From Hydrogenophaga aromaticivorans (lineage in GTDB: Bacteria; Pseudomonadota; Gammaproteobacteria; Burkholderiales; Burkholderiaceae_C), in the NCBI RefSeq assembly GCF_013387465.1, contig NZ_VYGV01000006.1, positions 777,638 to 841,637 on the forward strand: DNA of 64,000 bases. Reading direction: 5' to 3'. Below the pieces are notes generated by a model. It was given only the letters and a program-made list of their open reading frames with translations, was not told the DNA's origin and ran no database searches. Of the stretch, positions 35,029-48,082 are shown piece after piece. The position numbers and the translations under genes were made by a program. The number at the start of each line of letters is the position of its first letter. The first letter of the stretch is position 1.

Positions 35029-37731
35029 TTATGCGTACAAGGGGTTGATCTTGTCGACCTTGATGCCGTATTTGGCAATGGCCTCGGCCACCTTGGCCAT
35101 CGGCAGCTTGCCCTCATCGGCCAGCGAGCGCAGGGCCGCGACCACGATGTAGTGGCGGTTGATCTCGAAGTGCTCACGCAGCTTGCTGCGGAAGTCGCTG
35201 CGGCCAAAGCCGTCGGTGCCCAGCACCTTGTACGAACGGCCCTTGGGCATGAACGGGCGGATCTGCTCGGCGTAGTTCTTCATGTAGTCGGTGGACGCGA
35301 CCACCGGGCCGGCGTGCTTCTCCAGCTGCTGCGCCACAAAGGGAGCACGCTGCGGCTCGGTGGGGTGCAGCATGTTCCAGCGCTCGGCGTCCTGGCCGTC
35401 GCGGGTCAGCTCGTTGAAGCTCGGGCAGCTCCACACATCGGCCTGCACACCCCAGTCGGCGGCCAGCAGGTCCTGGGCGGCGATGCTCTCGCGCAGGATG
35501 GTGCCGGAGCCCAGCAGCTGCACGCGCTGCTCACCCTGGGCGCCCGGCTTGCACAGGTACATGCCCTTGATGATCTGCTCTTCGGTGCCGGGCGTGAGAC
35601 CCGGCATGGCGTAGTTTTCGTTCAGCAGGGTCAGGTAGAAATACACGTTGTCCTGCTTCTCCACCATGCGCTTCAGGCCATGGTGCAGGATCACGCCGAC
35701 TTCGTGTGCGAAGGTCGGGTCGTAGCTGATGCAGTTCGGGATCGTGCCGGCCAGGATGTGGCTGTGGCCGTCTTCGTGCTGCAGGCCTTCGCCGTTCAGC
35801 GTGGTGCGCCCGGAGGTGCCGCCCAGCAGGAAGCCGCGTGCCTGCATGTCGCCGGCCGCCCAGGCCAGGTCACCGATGCGCTGGAAGCCGAACATCGAGT
35901 AGTACACGTAGAACGGCACCATGATGCGGTTGCTTGTGCTGTAGCTGGTGGCCGCGGCGATCCAGCTGCTCATGCCGCCGGCCTCGTTGATGCCTTCCTG
36001 CAGGATCTGGCCGGCCTTGTCTTCCTTGTAGTACATGACCTGGTCTTTGTCGACCGGGGTGTACTGCTGGCCAGCCGGGTTGTAGATGCCGATCTGGCGG
36101 AACAGACCCTCCATGCCGAACGTGCGGGCCTCGTCCACCAGGATGGGCACCACGCGCGGGCCCAGGGCCTGGTCGCGCAGCAGCTGCGTCAGGAAGCGCA
36201 CGTAGGCCTGCGTGGTGCTGATCTCACGGCCTTCCGCGGTGGGTTCCATCACGGCCTTGAAGGTCTCGATGGAAGGCACGGTGAAGCTCTCGTCGGCCTT
36301 CACGCGGCGCTTGGGCAGGTAGCCGCCCAGGGCCTGACGGCGCTCGTGCAGGTACTTCATCTCCGGCGTGTCATCGGCCGGTTTGTAGAACGGGATCTTG
36401 GGCAACTCGCTGTCAGGGATCGGCAGGTTGAAGCGGTCGCGGAAGATCTTGATGTCTTCGTCGGTCAGCTTCTTGGTCTGGTGCACCGTGTTCTTGCCCT
36501 CGCCAGCTTTGCCCATGCCAAAGCCCTTGACGGTCTTGATCAGCAGCACGGTGGGCTGGCCCTTGTGGTTGACGGCCTTGTGGTACGCGGCGTAGACCTT
36601 CTGCGGGTCGTGGCCACCACGGCGCAGGTTCCAGATGTCGTCGTCGCTCATGTGCGAGACGAGTTCCAGCGCCTTGGGATCGCGGCCGAAGAAGTGCTTG
36701 CGCACGTAGGCGCCGTCGTTGGCCTTGAAGGCCTGGTAGTCACCGTCCAGCGTGTCCATCATGATCTTGCGCAGGGCGCCGTCCTTGTCACGCGCCAGCA
36801 GCGGGTCCCAATTGGAGCCCCAGAGCAGCTTGATCACGTTCCAGCCGGAACCGCGGAACTCGCCTTCGAGTTCCTGCACGATCTTGCCGTTGCCGCGCAC
36901 CGGACCGTCCAGGCGCTGCAGGTTGCAGTTCACCACGAAGATCAGGTTGTCGAGGTTTTCGCGCGCGGCCAGGCTGATGGCGCCCAGCGACTCGACCTCG
37001 TCCATTTCACCGTCGCCGCAGAACACCCAGACCTTGCGGTTCTCGGTGTTGGCGATGCCACGGGCGTGCAGGTATTTCAGGAAGCGCGCCTGGTAGATCG
37101 CCATCAGCGGGCCCAGGCCCATGGACACGGTGGGGAACTGCCAGAACTCGGGCATCAGCTTGGGGTGCGGGTAGCTGGAGAGACCCTTGCCGTCCACCTC
37201 CTGGCGGAAGTGCAGCAGCTGTTCTTCGGTCAGGCGGCCTTCGAGGTAGGCGCGCGCATAGACGCCGGGCGACACGTGGCCCTGGATGTAGAGACAGTCG
37301 CCGCCGTGGTTTTCGCTCTCGGCGTGCCAGAAGTGGTTGAAACCGGCGCCAAACATGTGGGCCAGCGAGGCGAACGAGCCGATGTGACCGCCCAGGTCAC
37401 CGCCGTCTTCGGGGTTGTGGCGATTGGCCTTGACGACCATCGCCATCGCGTTCCAGCGCATGTAGGCGCGCAGGCGCTCTTCGATCTCGATGTTGCCCGG
37501 GCAACGGGCTTCTTCGGTGCTCTCGATCGTGTTGACGTAACCGGTGTTGGCAGAGAACGGCAGGTCGATGCTGTTCTGGCGCGCTTCTTCCAGCAATTGC
37601 TCCAGCAGGAAGTGGGCACGTTCGGGACCCTCCCGTTGAATCACGGCGGCCAGCGCCTCCATCCATTCGCGGGTTTCCTGGGAATCGATGTCCCCCACAC
37701 CACGGTCATTGAGAGCGTCGGACGCTGACAT
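35029..37731 (-). CDS. aceE: Pyruvate dehydrogenase E1 component (homodimeric type)
   Basis: Thiamine diphosphate E1 that decarboxylates pyruvate. 900 aa from ATG 37731 (MSASDALNDRGVGDIDSQET), which has AGGAG 6 bases upstream; 23 further upstream codons are open but unsupported. Typical E1p stretches are ENHGGDCLYIQGHVSPGVYA, FVFCGDGEMDE-like VWVFCGDGEMDEVESLGAI, and the C-terminal VLGTDGFGRSDFRSKLREHF. It heads the aceE-aceF-lpdA operon and is divergent from a sensor kinase gene. Confidence 0.97.
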   Translation of the reverse strand: MSASDALNDRGVGDIDSQETREWMEALAAVIQREGPERAHFLLEQLLEEARQNSIDLPFSANTGYVNTIESTEEARCPGNIEIEERLRAYMRWNAMAMVVKANRHNPEDGGDLGGHIGSFASLAHMFGAGFNHFWHAESENHGGDCLYIQGHVSPGVYARAYLEGRLTEEQLLHFRQEVDGKGLSSYPHPKLMPEFWQFPTVSMGLGPLMAIYQARFLKYLHARGIANTENRKVWVFCGDGEMDEVESLGAISLAARENLDNLIFVVNCNLQRLDGPVRGNGKIVQELEGEFRGSGWNVIKLLWGSNWDPLLARDKDGALRKIMMDTLDGDYQAFKANDGAYVRKHFFGRDPKALELVSHMSDDDIWNLRRGGHDPQKVYAAYHKAVNHKGQPTVLLIKTVKGFGMGKAGEGKNTVHQTKKLTDEDIKIFRDRFNLPIPDSELPKIPFYKPADDTPEMKYLHERRQALGGYLPKRRVKADESFTVPSIETFKAVMEPTAEGREISTTQAYVRFLTQLLRDQALGPRVVPILVDEARTFGMEGLFRQIGIYNPAGQQYTPVDKDQVMYYKEDKAGQILQEGINEAGGMSSWIAAATSYSTSNRIMVPFYVYYSMFGFQRIGDLAWAAGDMQARGFLLGGTSGRTTLNGEGLQHEDGHSHILAGTIPNCISYDPTFAHEVGVILHHGLKRMVEKQDNVYFYLTLLNENYAMPGLTPGTEEQIIKGMYLCKPGAQGEQRVQLLGSGTILRESIAAQDLLAADWGVQADVWSCPSFNELTRDGQDAERWNMLHPTEPQRAPFVAQQLEKHAGPVVASTDYMKNYAEQIRPFMPKGRSYKVLGTDGFGRSDFRSKLREHFEINRHYIVVAALRSLADEGKLPMAKVAEAIAKYGIKVDKINPLYA

Positions 37732-37936
37732 GTCTGTCTCCTGTTGGTTTGAAATCAAGCTTAAAGCGGGCCTTCCGCTCTGTGGCGAATTTTTGCACAT
37801 CGGCTGGATAATTTCAATATGTGCTTTTCTTTTCTACATTGTGAAATTTATGAAACCAGGATTTTGTTGTCTCTCGCGGCATTTCTTCAGAGCGTTGAGA
37901 GCGGTGGCGTGTCAGCTCACGTAGACTCAAACACCC
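37732..37936. promoter_or_regulatory. Divergent promoter region between aceE and the sensor kinase gene
   Basis: 205 bases, notably A/T-rich at 37786-37870. A GCACAT/ATGTGC inverted repeat (37795-37800 and 37819-37824) flanks an A/T core with GATAAT. On the minus strand TTGAAA with a 17-base spacer to AAAAAT is a weak candidate for aceE. Exact boxes cannot be fixed from sequence. Confidence 0.45.
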
Positions 37937-40495
37937 ATGCCGCCAGCCCCCCATACCCCTACCCCGAACCCGGACAAACGATCCCCATTGGGCTTGATGC
38001 GCCAGTGGTGGCTTCGCTTGCCACCATCCCGCCAGGACCGCTTTGCCACCCTGGCACCTTTGCTGGCCGTGCTGCTGTTTCTGTCGGCCATCGTGGTGGC
38101 CATCACCTACCTGCGCTATGAAGAACTGGAGCGTGAGCAGGAAGCCGTCACCCGCGACGTGGAATACGCGCAGCAGCGCCTGCGCCTGCGCCTGCTGGAG
38201 CGCCAGGAACAGCTGATGCGCCTGGCGCGCGAGGTCGACAACAAGGAAATCAGCAGCGAAGAGTTTGAATTCCAGGCCGAAAACCTGATCAGCCAGTTCC
38301 CGGAGCTGTTGGCCGTCAGCTGGGTGGACGGTCGTCGCCATGTCCTGACCACCTACGCATCGCCCAGCGCGCCGCCCGCGCTGGTCCGGCTGCCCGGGAG
38401 CACGCTCGCCCCCAACGAATCGGATGGATCGTTTGACCTGGCGCGCGACCTGCGACAGCCCATCTACTCGCGGCCCCTGGGTGAAGATCCGCGCCAGGCC
38501 ACGCTGATGCTGCAGGTGCCGTTGACCGAACAGGGCCGTTTCGCCGGCACGGTGATGGGCGAATACTCGGTCGATGGCCTGCTGCGCTTCGGCATTCCGC
38601 CCGAGATCATGGCGCGCTACGCCGTGGCCCTGATCGACGACCGCCAGCGCGTGCTCGCCGGCAGCCTGCAGTCGCCCAACACCGTGCTGCGCCTGCTGCC
38701 CTGGTCGTCTCAGCCGCTGGAACACGAAGTGCCGGTGTCACCGGTCGGCAACGGGCTGATCCTGAAGGCGCAGGGTTACCGCACCTCGCAGGACATCGTC
38801 GGCAGCGGCTTCTTCTGGGTCATCGGTGCGCTCAGCGCGCTCACGGTCTGGATGCTGCTCGGCACTTGGCGCCACACGCGCCGGCGTGTGCAGGCGCAGC
38901 AGGCGCTGGTGGCCGAGACCAACTTCCGCCGTGCGATGGAAAACTCCATGCTGACCGGCATGCGGGCGCTGGATCTGCAAGGCCGCATCACCTATGTGAA
39001 CCCGGCCTTCTGCTCCATGACGGGCTGGACCGAGGGTGAGCTGGTGGGCCGCACCGCGCCCTTCCCCTACTGGCCCGACGAAGACCACGACCAGCTCGCC
39101 GCCCGCCTGGAAGACGAGCTCAGCGGCCGCTCCACGCCGGGCGGTTTCGAGGTGCGTGTGCAACGGCGCGACGGCAGCATCTTCGACGCCCGCATGTACG
39201 TTTCGCCGCTGATCGACCCCAAGGGTCACCAGACCGGCTGGATGACGTCCATGACCGACATCACCGAGCCCAAGCGCATCCGCGAAGAACTCTCGGCCTC
39301 TTACGAACGCTTCACGACCGTGCTGGAAAGCCTGGACTCCGCGGTCTCTGTCGCGCCGCTGGGGAGCGACGAAATGCTGTTCGCCAACAAGATGTACCGC
39401 CTGTGGTTCGGCACCCGCGGCCAGGGCCACCGGCACCTGGTCGACCTGGCCGGCACCCAGCCATCGCCGAGCCCGGACGACGGCGATGCGGTCGACGCTT
39501 TCGCTGGCATGCCCACCGAAACGCTGACCGATGCGGGTTCGGAAAACGCCGAGGTGTTTGCCGAAGAACTCGACCGCTGGCTGGAGGTGCGAACACGTTA
39601 TCTCACCTGGGTGGACGGGCGTCTGGCGCAGATGGTCATTGCCAGCGACATCACCCCGCGCCGCAATGCCGAGGCCCAGGCCGCCAAACAAAACGAGCGT
39701 GCTCAGACCGCCAGCCGCCTGATCACCATGGGTGAAATGGCGTCGAGCGTGGCGCACGAGCTCAACCAGCCACTCACCGCCATCAGCAACTACTGCAACG
39801 GCATGATCTCGCGCCTGAACGAGCAGCGCATCAGCAACGAAGAGCTGCTCAGTGCGCTGGAGAAAACCTCGCGTCAGGCACAGCGGGCTGGCCAGATCAT
39901 CCAGCGCATCCGGGCCTTCGTGAAACGCAGCGAACCCAACCCCATGCCGTCCGACGTGGCGCAGATGGTGAGCAACGCGATCGAGCTGGCCGACATCGAA
40001 CTGCGCCGTCAGCAGGTGCGCCTCTCGCCCTATGTGGCCGCGCGCCTGCCCAGCCTGATGGTCGACCCGATCCTGATCGAGCAGGTGCTGATCAACCTGC
40101 TCAAGAACGCCGGCGAGGCGATTGCCCAGGCGGGACGCCCACCGGGCGAACGCTACGTGGAACTGCGCGTGGGCCCGCGCCGCCTGGAAGACGAAGAAGT
40201 GGTGGAGTTTTCGGTGCGCGACTCGGGCAACGGCGTGCCCGACGAAATGATCGAGCGCATCTACGAAGCCTTCTACAGCACCAAGAGCGAAGGCATGGGC
40301 ATCGGCCTGAAACTGTGCCGCAGCATCGTCGAGTCGCACCACGGCAGGATGCAGGTACAGAACATCTACAATGGCGAAGAGGTGGTGGGCTGCTGCTTCA
40401 GCTTCTGGATCCCGGTGCACTCCAGGCTCCTGGCGGAAAACACGGCACCCTCTGCACCTTCCGCGTCGTTGACGGATACAGAAAGAGCGAGATGA
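37937..40495 (+). CDS. PAS-domain sensor histidine kinase, two transmembrane segments
   Basis: Membrane sensor of a two-component pair. 852 aa. TM1 is near residues 38-59, a periplasmic sensing region of about 220 residues follows, and TM2 is near 285-305. A PAS domain (NFRRAMENSMLTGMRALDLQ) with a PAC-like end and a second PAS-like segment (SYERFTTVLESLDSAVSVAP) come next. The HisKA domain has the phosphorylated H607 in SSVAHELNQPLTAISNY. The ATPase domain has N-box LLKNAGEA, DSGNGVP and STKSEGMGIGLKLCRSIV. Its stop overlaps the response regulator start (ATGA). The input signal is unknown; PDH proximity suggests carbon or redox sensing. Confidence 0.93.
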   Translation: MPPAPHTPTPNPDKRSPLGLMRQWWLRLPPSRQDRFATLAPLLAVLLFLSAIVVAITYLRYEELEREQEAVTRDVEYAQQRLRLRLLERQEQLMRLAREVDNKEISSEEFEFQAENLISQFPELLAVSWVDGRRHVLTTYASPSAPPALVRLPGSTLAPNESDGSFDLARDLRQPIYSRPLGEDPRQATLMLQVPLTEQGRFAGTVMGEYSVDGLLRFGIPPEIMARYAVALIDDRQRVLAGSLQSPNTVLRLLPWSSQPLEHEVPVSPVGNGLILKAQGYRTSQDIVGSGFFWVIGALSALTVWMLLGTWRHTRRRVQAQQALVAETNFRRAMENSMLTGMRALDLQGRITYVNPAFCSMTGWTEGELVGRTAPFPYWPDEDHDQLAARLEDELSGRSTPGGFEVRVQRRDGSIFDARMYVSPLIDPKGHQTGWMTSMTDITEPKRIREELSASYERFTTVLESLDSAVSVAPLGSDEMLFANKMYRLWFGTRGQGHRHLVDLAGTQPSPSPDDGDAVDAFAGMPTETLTDAGSENAEVFAEELDRWLEVRTRYLTWVDGRLAQMVIASDITPRRNAEAQAAKQNERAQTASRLITMGEMASSVAHELNQPLTAISNYCNGMISRLNEQRISNEELLSALEKTSRQAQRAGQIIQRIRAFVKRSEPNPMPSDVAQMVSNAIELADIELRRQQVRLSPYVAARLPSLMVDPILIEQVLINLLKNAGEAIAQAGRPPGERYVELRVGPRRLEDEEVVEFSVRDSGNGVPDEMIERIYEAFYSTKSEGMGIGLKLCRSIVESHHGRMQVQNIYNGEEVVGCCFSFWIPVHSRLLAENTAPSAPSASLTDTERAR

Positions 40496-41118
40496 GTTTG
40501 ATCCCCAAAAAAGGCAACGTTTACGTGGTCGATGACGACGAAGCCGTGCGCGACTCCCTGCAGTGGCTGCTCGAAGGCAAGGACTACCGGGTCCGCTGCT
40601 TCGAATCGGCCGAGGCCTTTCTCAGCCGCTACGATGCCCGCGAAGTCGCCTGCCTGATCGCCGACATCCGCATGGGTGGCATGACCGGCATGGAACTGCA
40701 GGAAAAGCTGATCGAACGCCAGTCGCCGCTGCCCATCGTCTTCATCACCGGCCACGGCGACGTGCCCATGGCCGTGGAATCGATGAAAAAGGGCGCGCTG
40801 GACTTCATCCAGAAACCCTTCAAGGAAGACCAGCTGGTTGCCTTGGTCGAGCGCATGCTGGAAACGGCCAAGGACGCCTTCGCCACGCACCAGCAGGCCG
40901 CCAGCCGCGACGCCCTGCTCTCCAAGCTGACCGGTCGCGAAGCCCAGGTGCTGGAGCGCATCGTCGCCGGGCGACTGAACAAGCAGATCGCCGACGATCT
41001 GGGCATCAGCATCAAGACGGTAGAAGCCCACCGCGCCAACATCATGGAAAAGCTTGGTGCCAACACCGTGGCCGACCTGCTGAAAATTGCCCTGGGTCAG
41101 ACACCGGCCAAAGCCTGA
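40492..41118 (+). CDS. Response regulator, FixJ/TtrR type with LuxR HTH
   Basis: Partner of the upstream kinase (start/stop overlap). 208 aa. The receiver domain has the acidic pocket VVDDDE, phosphoryl site D58 in [12 protein letters not shown], and K108 in FIQKPF. The LuxR-type HTH is [20 protein letters not shown] followed by [20 protein letters not shown]. The family includes FixJ, DctR and TtrR. Regulated genes are unknown; the divergent aceE operon is a natural candidate. A hairpin follows the stop. Confidence 0.94.
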   Translation: MSLIPKKGNVYVVDDDEAVRDSLQWLLEGKDYRVRCFESAEAFLSRYDAREVACLIADIRMGGMTGMELQEKLIERQSPLPIVFITGHGDVPMAVESMKKGALDFIQKPFKEDQLVALVERMLETAKDAFATHQQAASRDALLSKLTGREAQVLERIVAGRLNKQIADDLGISIKTVEAHRANIMEKLGANTVADLLKIALGQTPAKA

Positions 41119-41141
41119 CAGACACCCCAACATAGCCATCG

Positions 41142-41172
41142 ACGCCCGCCCTCACCGGCGGGCGTTTCCGTT
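41142..41172 (+). terminator. Probable terminator after the response regulator
   Basis: ACGCCCGCC (41142-41150) pairs perfectly with GGCGGGCGT (41157-41165), with a 6-base loop, and is followed by TTCCGTTT. It lies 24 bases after the stop and before folD. Confidence 0.65.
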
Positions 41173-41197
41173 TCAAAACCACTCCATCCCAAACGCC

Positions 41198-42046
41198 ATG
41201 ACCGCTCAACTGATCGACGGCAACGCCCTCTCCCGCCAACTGCGCGCCGATGTCGCCGCGCGCGTGACCGCCCTCAAGGCTAAAGGCATCACACCCGGGC
41301 TGGCCGTGGTTCTGGTTGGCGACAACCAGGCCTCGCAGGTTTACGTGCGCAACAAGGTCAAGGCCTGTGAAGACACCGGCATGCACTCGGTGCTGGAGAC
41401 CTGGCCCGCGAGCATGAGCGAAGCGGAGCTGCTGGCCCGCGTGGACGCGCTCAACAACGACCCCACGATCCACGGCATCCTGGTGCAACTGCCCCTGCCG
41501 GCGCACATCGACGCGCAGAAAGTGATCGAAGCGATTTCGCCCGCCAAGGACGTGGACGGGTTTCACATCGCCAGTGCCGGCGCCCTGATGACCGGCATGC
41601 CCGGCTTCTGGCCCTGCACGCCCTATGGCTGCATGAAGATGCTGGAGAGCATCGGTTACGACCTCAAAGGCAAACACGCGGTGGTGATCGGCCGCAGCAA
41701 CATCGTGGGCAAGCCCATGGCGCTGATGCTGCTGCAGCAGAACGCCACCGTCACCATCTGCCACAGCGGCACGAAAGACCTCAAGGCCATGACGTTGCAG
41801 GCCGACGTGATCGTGGCGGCCGTGGGCAAACGCAACGTGCTGACCGCCGACATGGTCAAGCCCGGTGCCGTGGTGCTCGACGTGGGCATGAACCGCAACG
41901 ACGAAGGCAAGCTCTGCGGCGACGTGGACTTCGCGGGCGTCAAGGAAGTGGCGGGCTACATCACCCCCGTGCCCGGTGGCGTCGGCCCCATGACCATCAC
42001 GATGCTGATGGTCAATACCTTGGAATCGGCTGAACGGACGAAGTAA
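41198..42046 (+). CDS. folD: Bifunctional methylenetetrahydrofolate dehydrogenase/cyclohydrolase
   Basis: Converts 5,10-methylene-THF to 10-formyl-THF using NADP+ in one-carbon metabolism. 282 aa from ATG 41198 ([19 protein letters not shown]). The catalytic Lys lies in [17 protein letters not shown]; the family signature [11 protein letters not shown] and the nucleotide loop [19 protein letters not shown] are present, and it ends in [17 protein letters not shown]. It is separated from the regulator by a hairpin and converges with the DUF4149 gene across a repeat element. Confidence 0.97.
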   Translation: MTAQLIDGNALSRQLRADVAARVTALKAKGITPGLAVVLVGDNQASQVYVRNKVKACEDTGMHSVLETWPASMSEAELLARVDALNNDPTIHGILVQLPLPAHIDAQKVIEAISPAKDVDGFHIASAGALMTGMPGFWPCTPYGCMKMLESIGYDLKGKHAVVIGRSNIVGKPMALMLLQQNATVTICHSGTKDLKAMTLQADVIVAAVGKRNVLTADMVKPGAVVLDVGMNRNDEGKLCGDVDFAGVKEVAGYITPVPGGVGPMTITMLMVNTLESAERTK

Positions 42047-42151
42047 GCCTCTCCGGCGCGATAGGGCTTAAGCCCAGGGCACCGCGGAACCGGCTTGACC
42101 GGGTCACCAATGCCGCCCCCTGGGTGGTGACGCCGCAGGCGGCGCGGGGGG
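42047..42151. repeat. Intergenic palindromic repeat between folD and the DUF4149 gene
   Basis: 105 bases between convergent genes. It holds a perfect 12-base palindrome GGGCTTAAGCCC (42064-42075), the CCGCGGAACCGGCTT block shared with 15303-15317, and a GC stem around GACGCCGCAGGCGGCGC. Together they look like a dispersed intergenic element serving as a bidirectional transcript end. Confidence 0.55.
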
Positions 42152-42616
42152 TTACCTGGAACTGCGCCAGAGAACGGCGCCGGCACACAGCCACTGCCCC
42201 AGCACCATCAGCGTGCCCAGGCTGTGCCACATGCGCAGGTCGCCGCCGGTGGCGCGGGCCGTCACGATCTTCTGCGCCACGCCGAACTCTTGCAGCAAGG
42301 CCAGCAACATGGCCGCCAGCACGAAGCCCATGGTGGCCAGCACGCGCTGCATGACCAGCAGTTTCGCTGGATCCCCGGCCTCACCGGCCAGTGGAAAGTG
42401 GCCCATCGAGCGTTGGCGGCGCAGGATCAGCAACAACGCCAGACCGAGACCCAGTCCAGCCCAGCATTGCAGGGAAAACAGCTTCGCAGCCACGGGACCG
42501 GCCACAGCGGGACTGCCCAGGCTGGCGAACAGTGTGGGCACGGCCACAAAGCTCAGGCCCGAGATGCCACCCCACCAGAGCGCTGCGATGAACACCGCCA
42601 GCCGCTGCATGGGCAT
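42152..42616 (-). CDS. DUF4149-type membrane protein
   Basis: 154 aa, four hydrophobic segments (for example [48 protein letters not shown] and LGTLMVLGQWLCAGAVLW), so an inner-membrane protein of the DUF4149 family; function unknown. The start ATG 42616 overlaps the greA stop by one base (TGATG), so it is coupled to greA, as in many Burkholderiales. An ATG two codons later is also possible. Confidence 0.85.
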   Translation of the reverse strand: MPMQRLAVFIAALWWGGISGLSFVAVPTLFASLGSPAVAGPVAAKLFSLQCWAGLGLGLALLLILRRQRSMGHFPLAGEAGDPAKLLVMQRVLATMGFVLAAMLLALLQEFGVAQKIVTARATGGDLRMWHSLGTLMVLGQWLCAGAVLWRSSR

Positions 42617-43092
42617 CAGGCGTAGCGCACGGCCACGATTTCGAAGCGACGCGTACCACCCGGGGTCTGGACTTCGGCGGTGTCGCCTTCCTCCTTGCCG
42701 ATCATGGCGCGTGCGATCGGGCTGCCAATGTTGACCAGGCCGAGCTTGAGGTCGGCCTCGTCTTCGCCCACGATCTGGTAGGTCAGGGCCGCGCCATTGG
42801 ACACATCTTCCAGGTCCACCGTCGCCCCAAACACCACGCGGCCACCAGCGTCCACGGTGGCCGGATCGATGATCTGGGCCGTCGACAGCTTGCTCTCGAT
42901 TTCGGCGATCCGGCCTTCGATGAAACCCTGGCGATCTTTTGCCGCGTCGTATTCGGCGTTTTCACTCAGGTCGCCCTGGGCCCGCGCCTCCGCGATCGCG
43001 TTGATCACCCAGGGGCGGTCCACGGTCTTCAGCCGCTGCAACTCTTCCTTGAGCTTTTCTGAGCCGCGTTTGGTGATCGGAAAGGTGGACAT
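42616..43092 (-). CDS. greA: Transcription elongation factor GreA
   Basis: Rescues backtracked RNA polymerase by stimulating transcript cleavage. 158 aa from ATG 43092 ([20 protein letters not shown]), the usual length. The N-terminal coiled coil runs to about residue 75, with the tip region [20 protein letters not shown]. The C-terminal FKBP-like domain has [20 protein letters not shown] and [18 protein letters not shown]. It is downstream of carB and upstream of the DUF4149 gene. Confidence 0.97.
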   Translation of the reverse strand: MSTFPITKRGSEKLKEELQRLKTVDRPWVINAIAEARAQGDLSENAEYDAAKDRQGFIEGRIAEIESKLSTAQIIDPATVDAGGRVVFGATVDLEDVSNGAALTYQIVGEDEADLKLGLVNIGSPIARAMIGKEEGDTAEVQTPGGTRRFEIVAVRYA

Positions 43093-43151
43093 GTGAACGC
43101 TCCAGAGTCTCGGCAAAAACGGGCACGGCGGCCCGCTAGGTACAAAAGGAA

Positions 43152-43177
43152 ACCGCCGAGCGTTGCCGGTCGGCGGT
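43152..43177 (-). terminator. Terminator after carB
   Basis: On the minus strand ACCGCCGA pairs with TCGGCGGT across a 10-base loop and is followed by TTTCCTTTTG. It lies about 57 bases after the carB stop, before greA. Confidence 0.7.
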
Positions 43178-43233
43178 GTAGGGTGACATTATGCCCCGGT
43201 GGGCAACCGGGAATCAACCGGGATGACCCCGTG

Positions 43234-46509
<3,276 letters not shown>

Positions 46510-46539
46510 GGTTCGCTTGTGTGTCGTTGCGCGGTCCGC

Positions 46540-46902
46540 TCAGGACTGGCGCTGGGTTTCCAGTTTGTTCAGCAGCGCCTGCACGCGTTCGGCAGGCACG
46601 TTTTTCTGCATCAGCTGCAGCAGGCCGTCGCCTTCGATCATCGGACGCAACACCTCGATTTCGGCCGGGTAGAACAGCGCGTCCCAGGCGGTCATTTCGG
46701 TGTTGAAGGTCTCGTCGTCCCAGGTCTTGCCCTTGGCCAGCAGCGTCACCAGCGGCATGGCCTTGTTCTCCACGAAGGCCTTGCGGTAGGGCTTCTGCGC
46801 CCAGCGCTGGGCAAACCAGTCCTTGTGCGGCGCCTCCAGCGTCAGCATGCGCTTGGCAACCGCCTTCTCCACCGCAAACACCGGAAAACTGAAGAGCTTC
46901 AT
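46540..46902 (-). CDS. Unknown conserved 120-aa protein inside the carA-carB operon
   Basis: 120 aa from ATG 46902 (MKLFSFPVFAVEKAVAKRML). A soluble, helix-rich sequence with many aromatic and charged residues (HKDWFAQRWAQKPYRKAF; MTAWDALFYPAEIEVLRPMI); no signal peptide, membrane segment or motif known to me. The gene lies 19 bases after carA and 30 before carB in the same direction, so it is co-transcribed. I recall a small unknown gene at this place in related Burkholderiales, but not its role. A link to carbamoyl phosphate synthase is an inference from position only. Confidence 0.75.
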   Translation of the reverse strand: MKLFSFPVFAVEKAVAKRMLTLEAPHKDWFAQRWAQKPYRKAFVENKAMPLVTLLAKGKTWDDETFNTEMTAWDALFYPAEIEVLRPMIEGDGLLQLMQKNVPAERVQALLNKLETQRQS

Positions 46903-46921
46903 GGAATGACCTTGGTGGGAA

Positions 46922-48082
46922 TCAGGCGGGCACGCGGTCTTGCATGAGCGCAATAAAGCGGTCGAACAGGTAACCGATGTCGTGCGGGCCGGGCGAGGCT
47001 TCCGGGTGTCCCTGGAAGCAGAAAGCCGGCTTGTCGGTGCGTGCCAGGCCCTGCAGCGTGCCGTCGAACAGGCTCACGTGCGTGGCGCGCAGGTTGTCCG
47101 GCAGGTTCTTCTCGTCCACCGCGAAACCGTGGTTCTGGCTGGTGATGCTCACGCGGCCGTTGTCCAGGTCTTTAACCGGGTGGTTGGCGCCGTGGTGGCC
47201 GAACTTCATCTTGAAGGTCCTGGCACCACTGGCCAGCGCCATGATCTGGTGGCCCAGGCAGATGCCGAAGGTGGGCACGCCGCTCTCGATGATCTCGCGC
47301 GTGGCGGTGATCGCGTAGTCGCAAGGTTCCGGGTCGCCGGGACCGTTGGACAGGAACACGCCGCTGGGCTTGAGCTTGAACACGTCGGCCGCGGGCGTCT
47401 GCGCCGGCACGACGGTGATCTTGCAACCGCGCTGGGCCAACATGCGCAGGATGTTGTGCTTGACGCCGAAGTCGTAGGCGACGACGTGGAACCTCGGCGC
47501 GATCTGCTCGCCGTAGCCGAAGCCGAGTTGCCACTCGGTTTGCGTCCAGGCGTAGGGCGCTTCGGCCGACACGACCTTGGCCAGATCCTGGCCCGCCATG
47601 TTGGGCGCGGCCTTGGCGGCAGCGATGGCCAGGGCGCGGTGCGCCTCGGTCAGGGCTTCACCAGCGGCCAGCGCCACGATGCAACCGTTCTGCGCGCCGT
47701 GGGTGCGCAGGCGGCGCGTGAGCGCGCGCGTGTCCAGGTCGGCAATGGCGACCGTGCCCTCGCGCTGCAGGTATTCGGACAGGGTCTCGGTGCTGCGGAA
47801 GTTGGACGCGAGCAGGGGCAGGTCTTTGATGATCAGGCCAGCGGCGTGGATGCGCGAGGCCTCCACGTCTTCACGGTTCACACCGGTGTTGCCGATGTGT
47901 GGGTAGGTCAGCGTGACGATTTGCTGGCAATAGCTCGGATCGGTCAGGATTTCCTGGTAGCCGGTGAGCGAGGTGTTGAACACCACTTCGCCCGAAGTCT
48001 GGCCGGTTGCACCGATGGAAATGCCTGTAAAGACCGTGCCGTCGGCGAGCGCGAGAAGGGCTTTCGGATGGACGGGAAGCAC
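46922..48082 (-). CDS. carA: Carbamoyl phosphate synthase small (glutaminase) subunit
   Basis: Glutamine amidotransferase subunit that feeds ammonia to CarB. 386 aa from GTG 48082, which has TGGAG 6 bases upstream and matches the family N-terminus ([18 protein letters not shown], first V read as Met). The open frame extends to ATG 48133, but those 17 residues look unlike CarA. The class I triad Cys275 is in [15 protein letters not shown], with the His and Glu in [14 protein letters not shown] near the end. It is first in carA-unknown-carB. Confidence 0.96.
   Translation of the reverse strand: MLPVHPKALLALADGTVFTGISIGATGQTSGEVVFNTSLTGYQEILTDPSYCQQIVTLTYPHIGNTGVNREDVEASRIHAAGLIIKDLPLLASNFRSTETLSEYLQREGTVAIADLDTRALTRRLRTHGAQNGCIVALAAGEALTEAHRALAIAAAKAAPNMAGQDLAKVVSAEAPYAWTQTEWQLGFGYGEQIAPRFHVVAYDFGVKHNILRMLAQRGCKITVVPAQTPAADVFKLKPSGVFLSNGPGDPEPCDYAITATREIIESGVPTFGICLGHQIMALASGARTFKMKFGHHGANHPVKDLDNGRVSITSQNHGFAVDEKNLPDNLRATHVSLFDGTLQGLARTDKPAFCFQGHPEASPGPHDIGYLFDRFIALMQDRVPA

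Noticed and set aside
31537..37728. A 2063-codon open frame on the plus strand opposite the PDH operon
   Set aside because: GC-rich antisense of aceE-aceF-lpdA; composition is mirrored codon bias (His/Val/Gly/Arg-rich), no family resemblance, and the minus-strand genes are certain.
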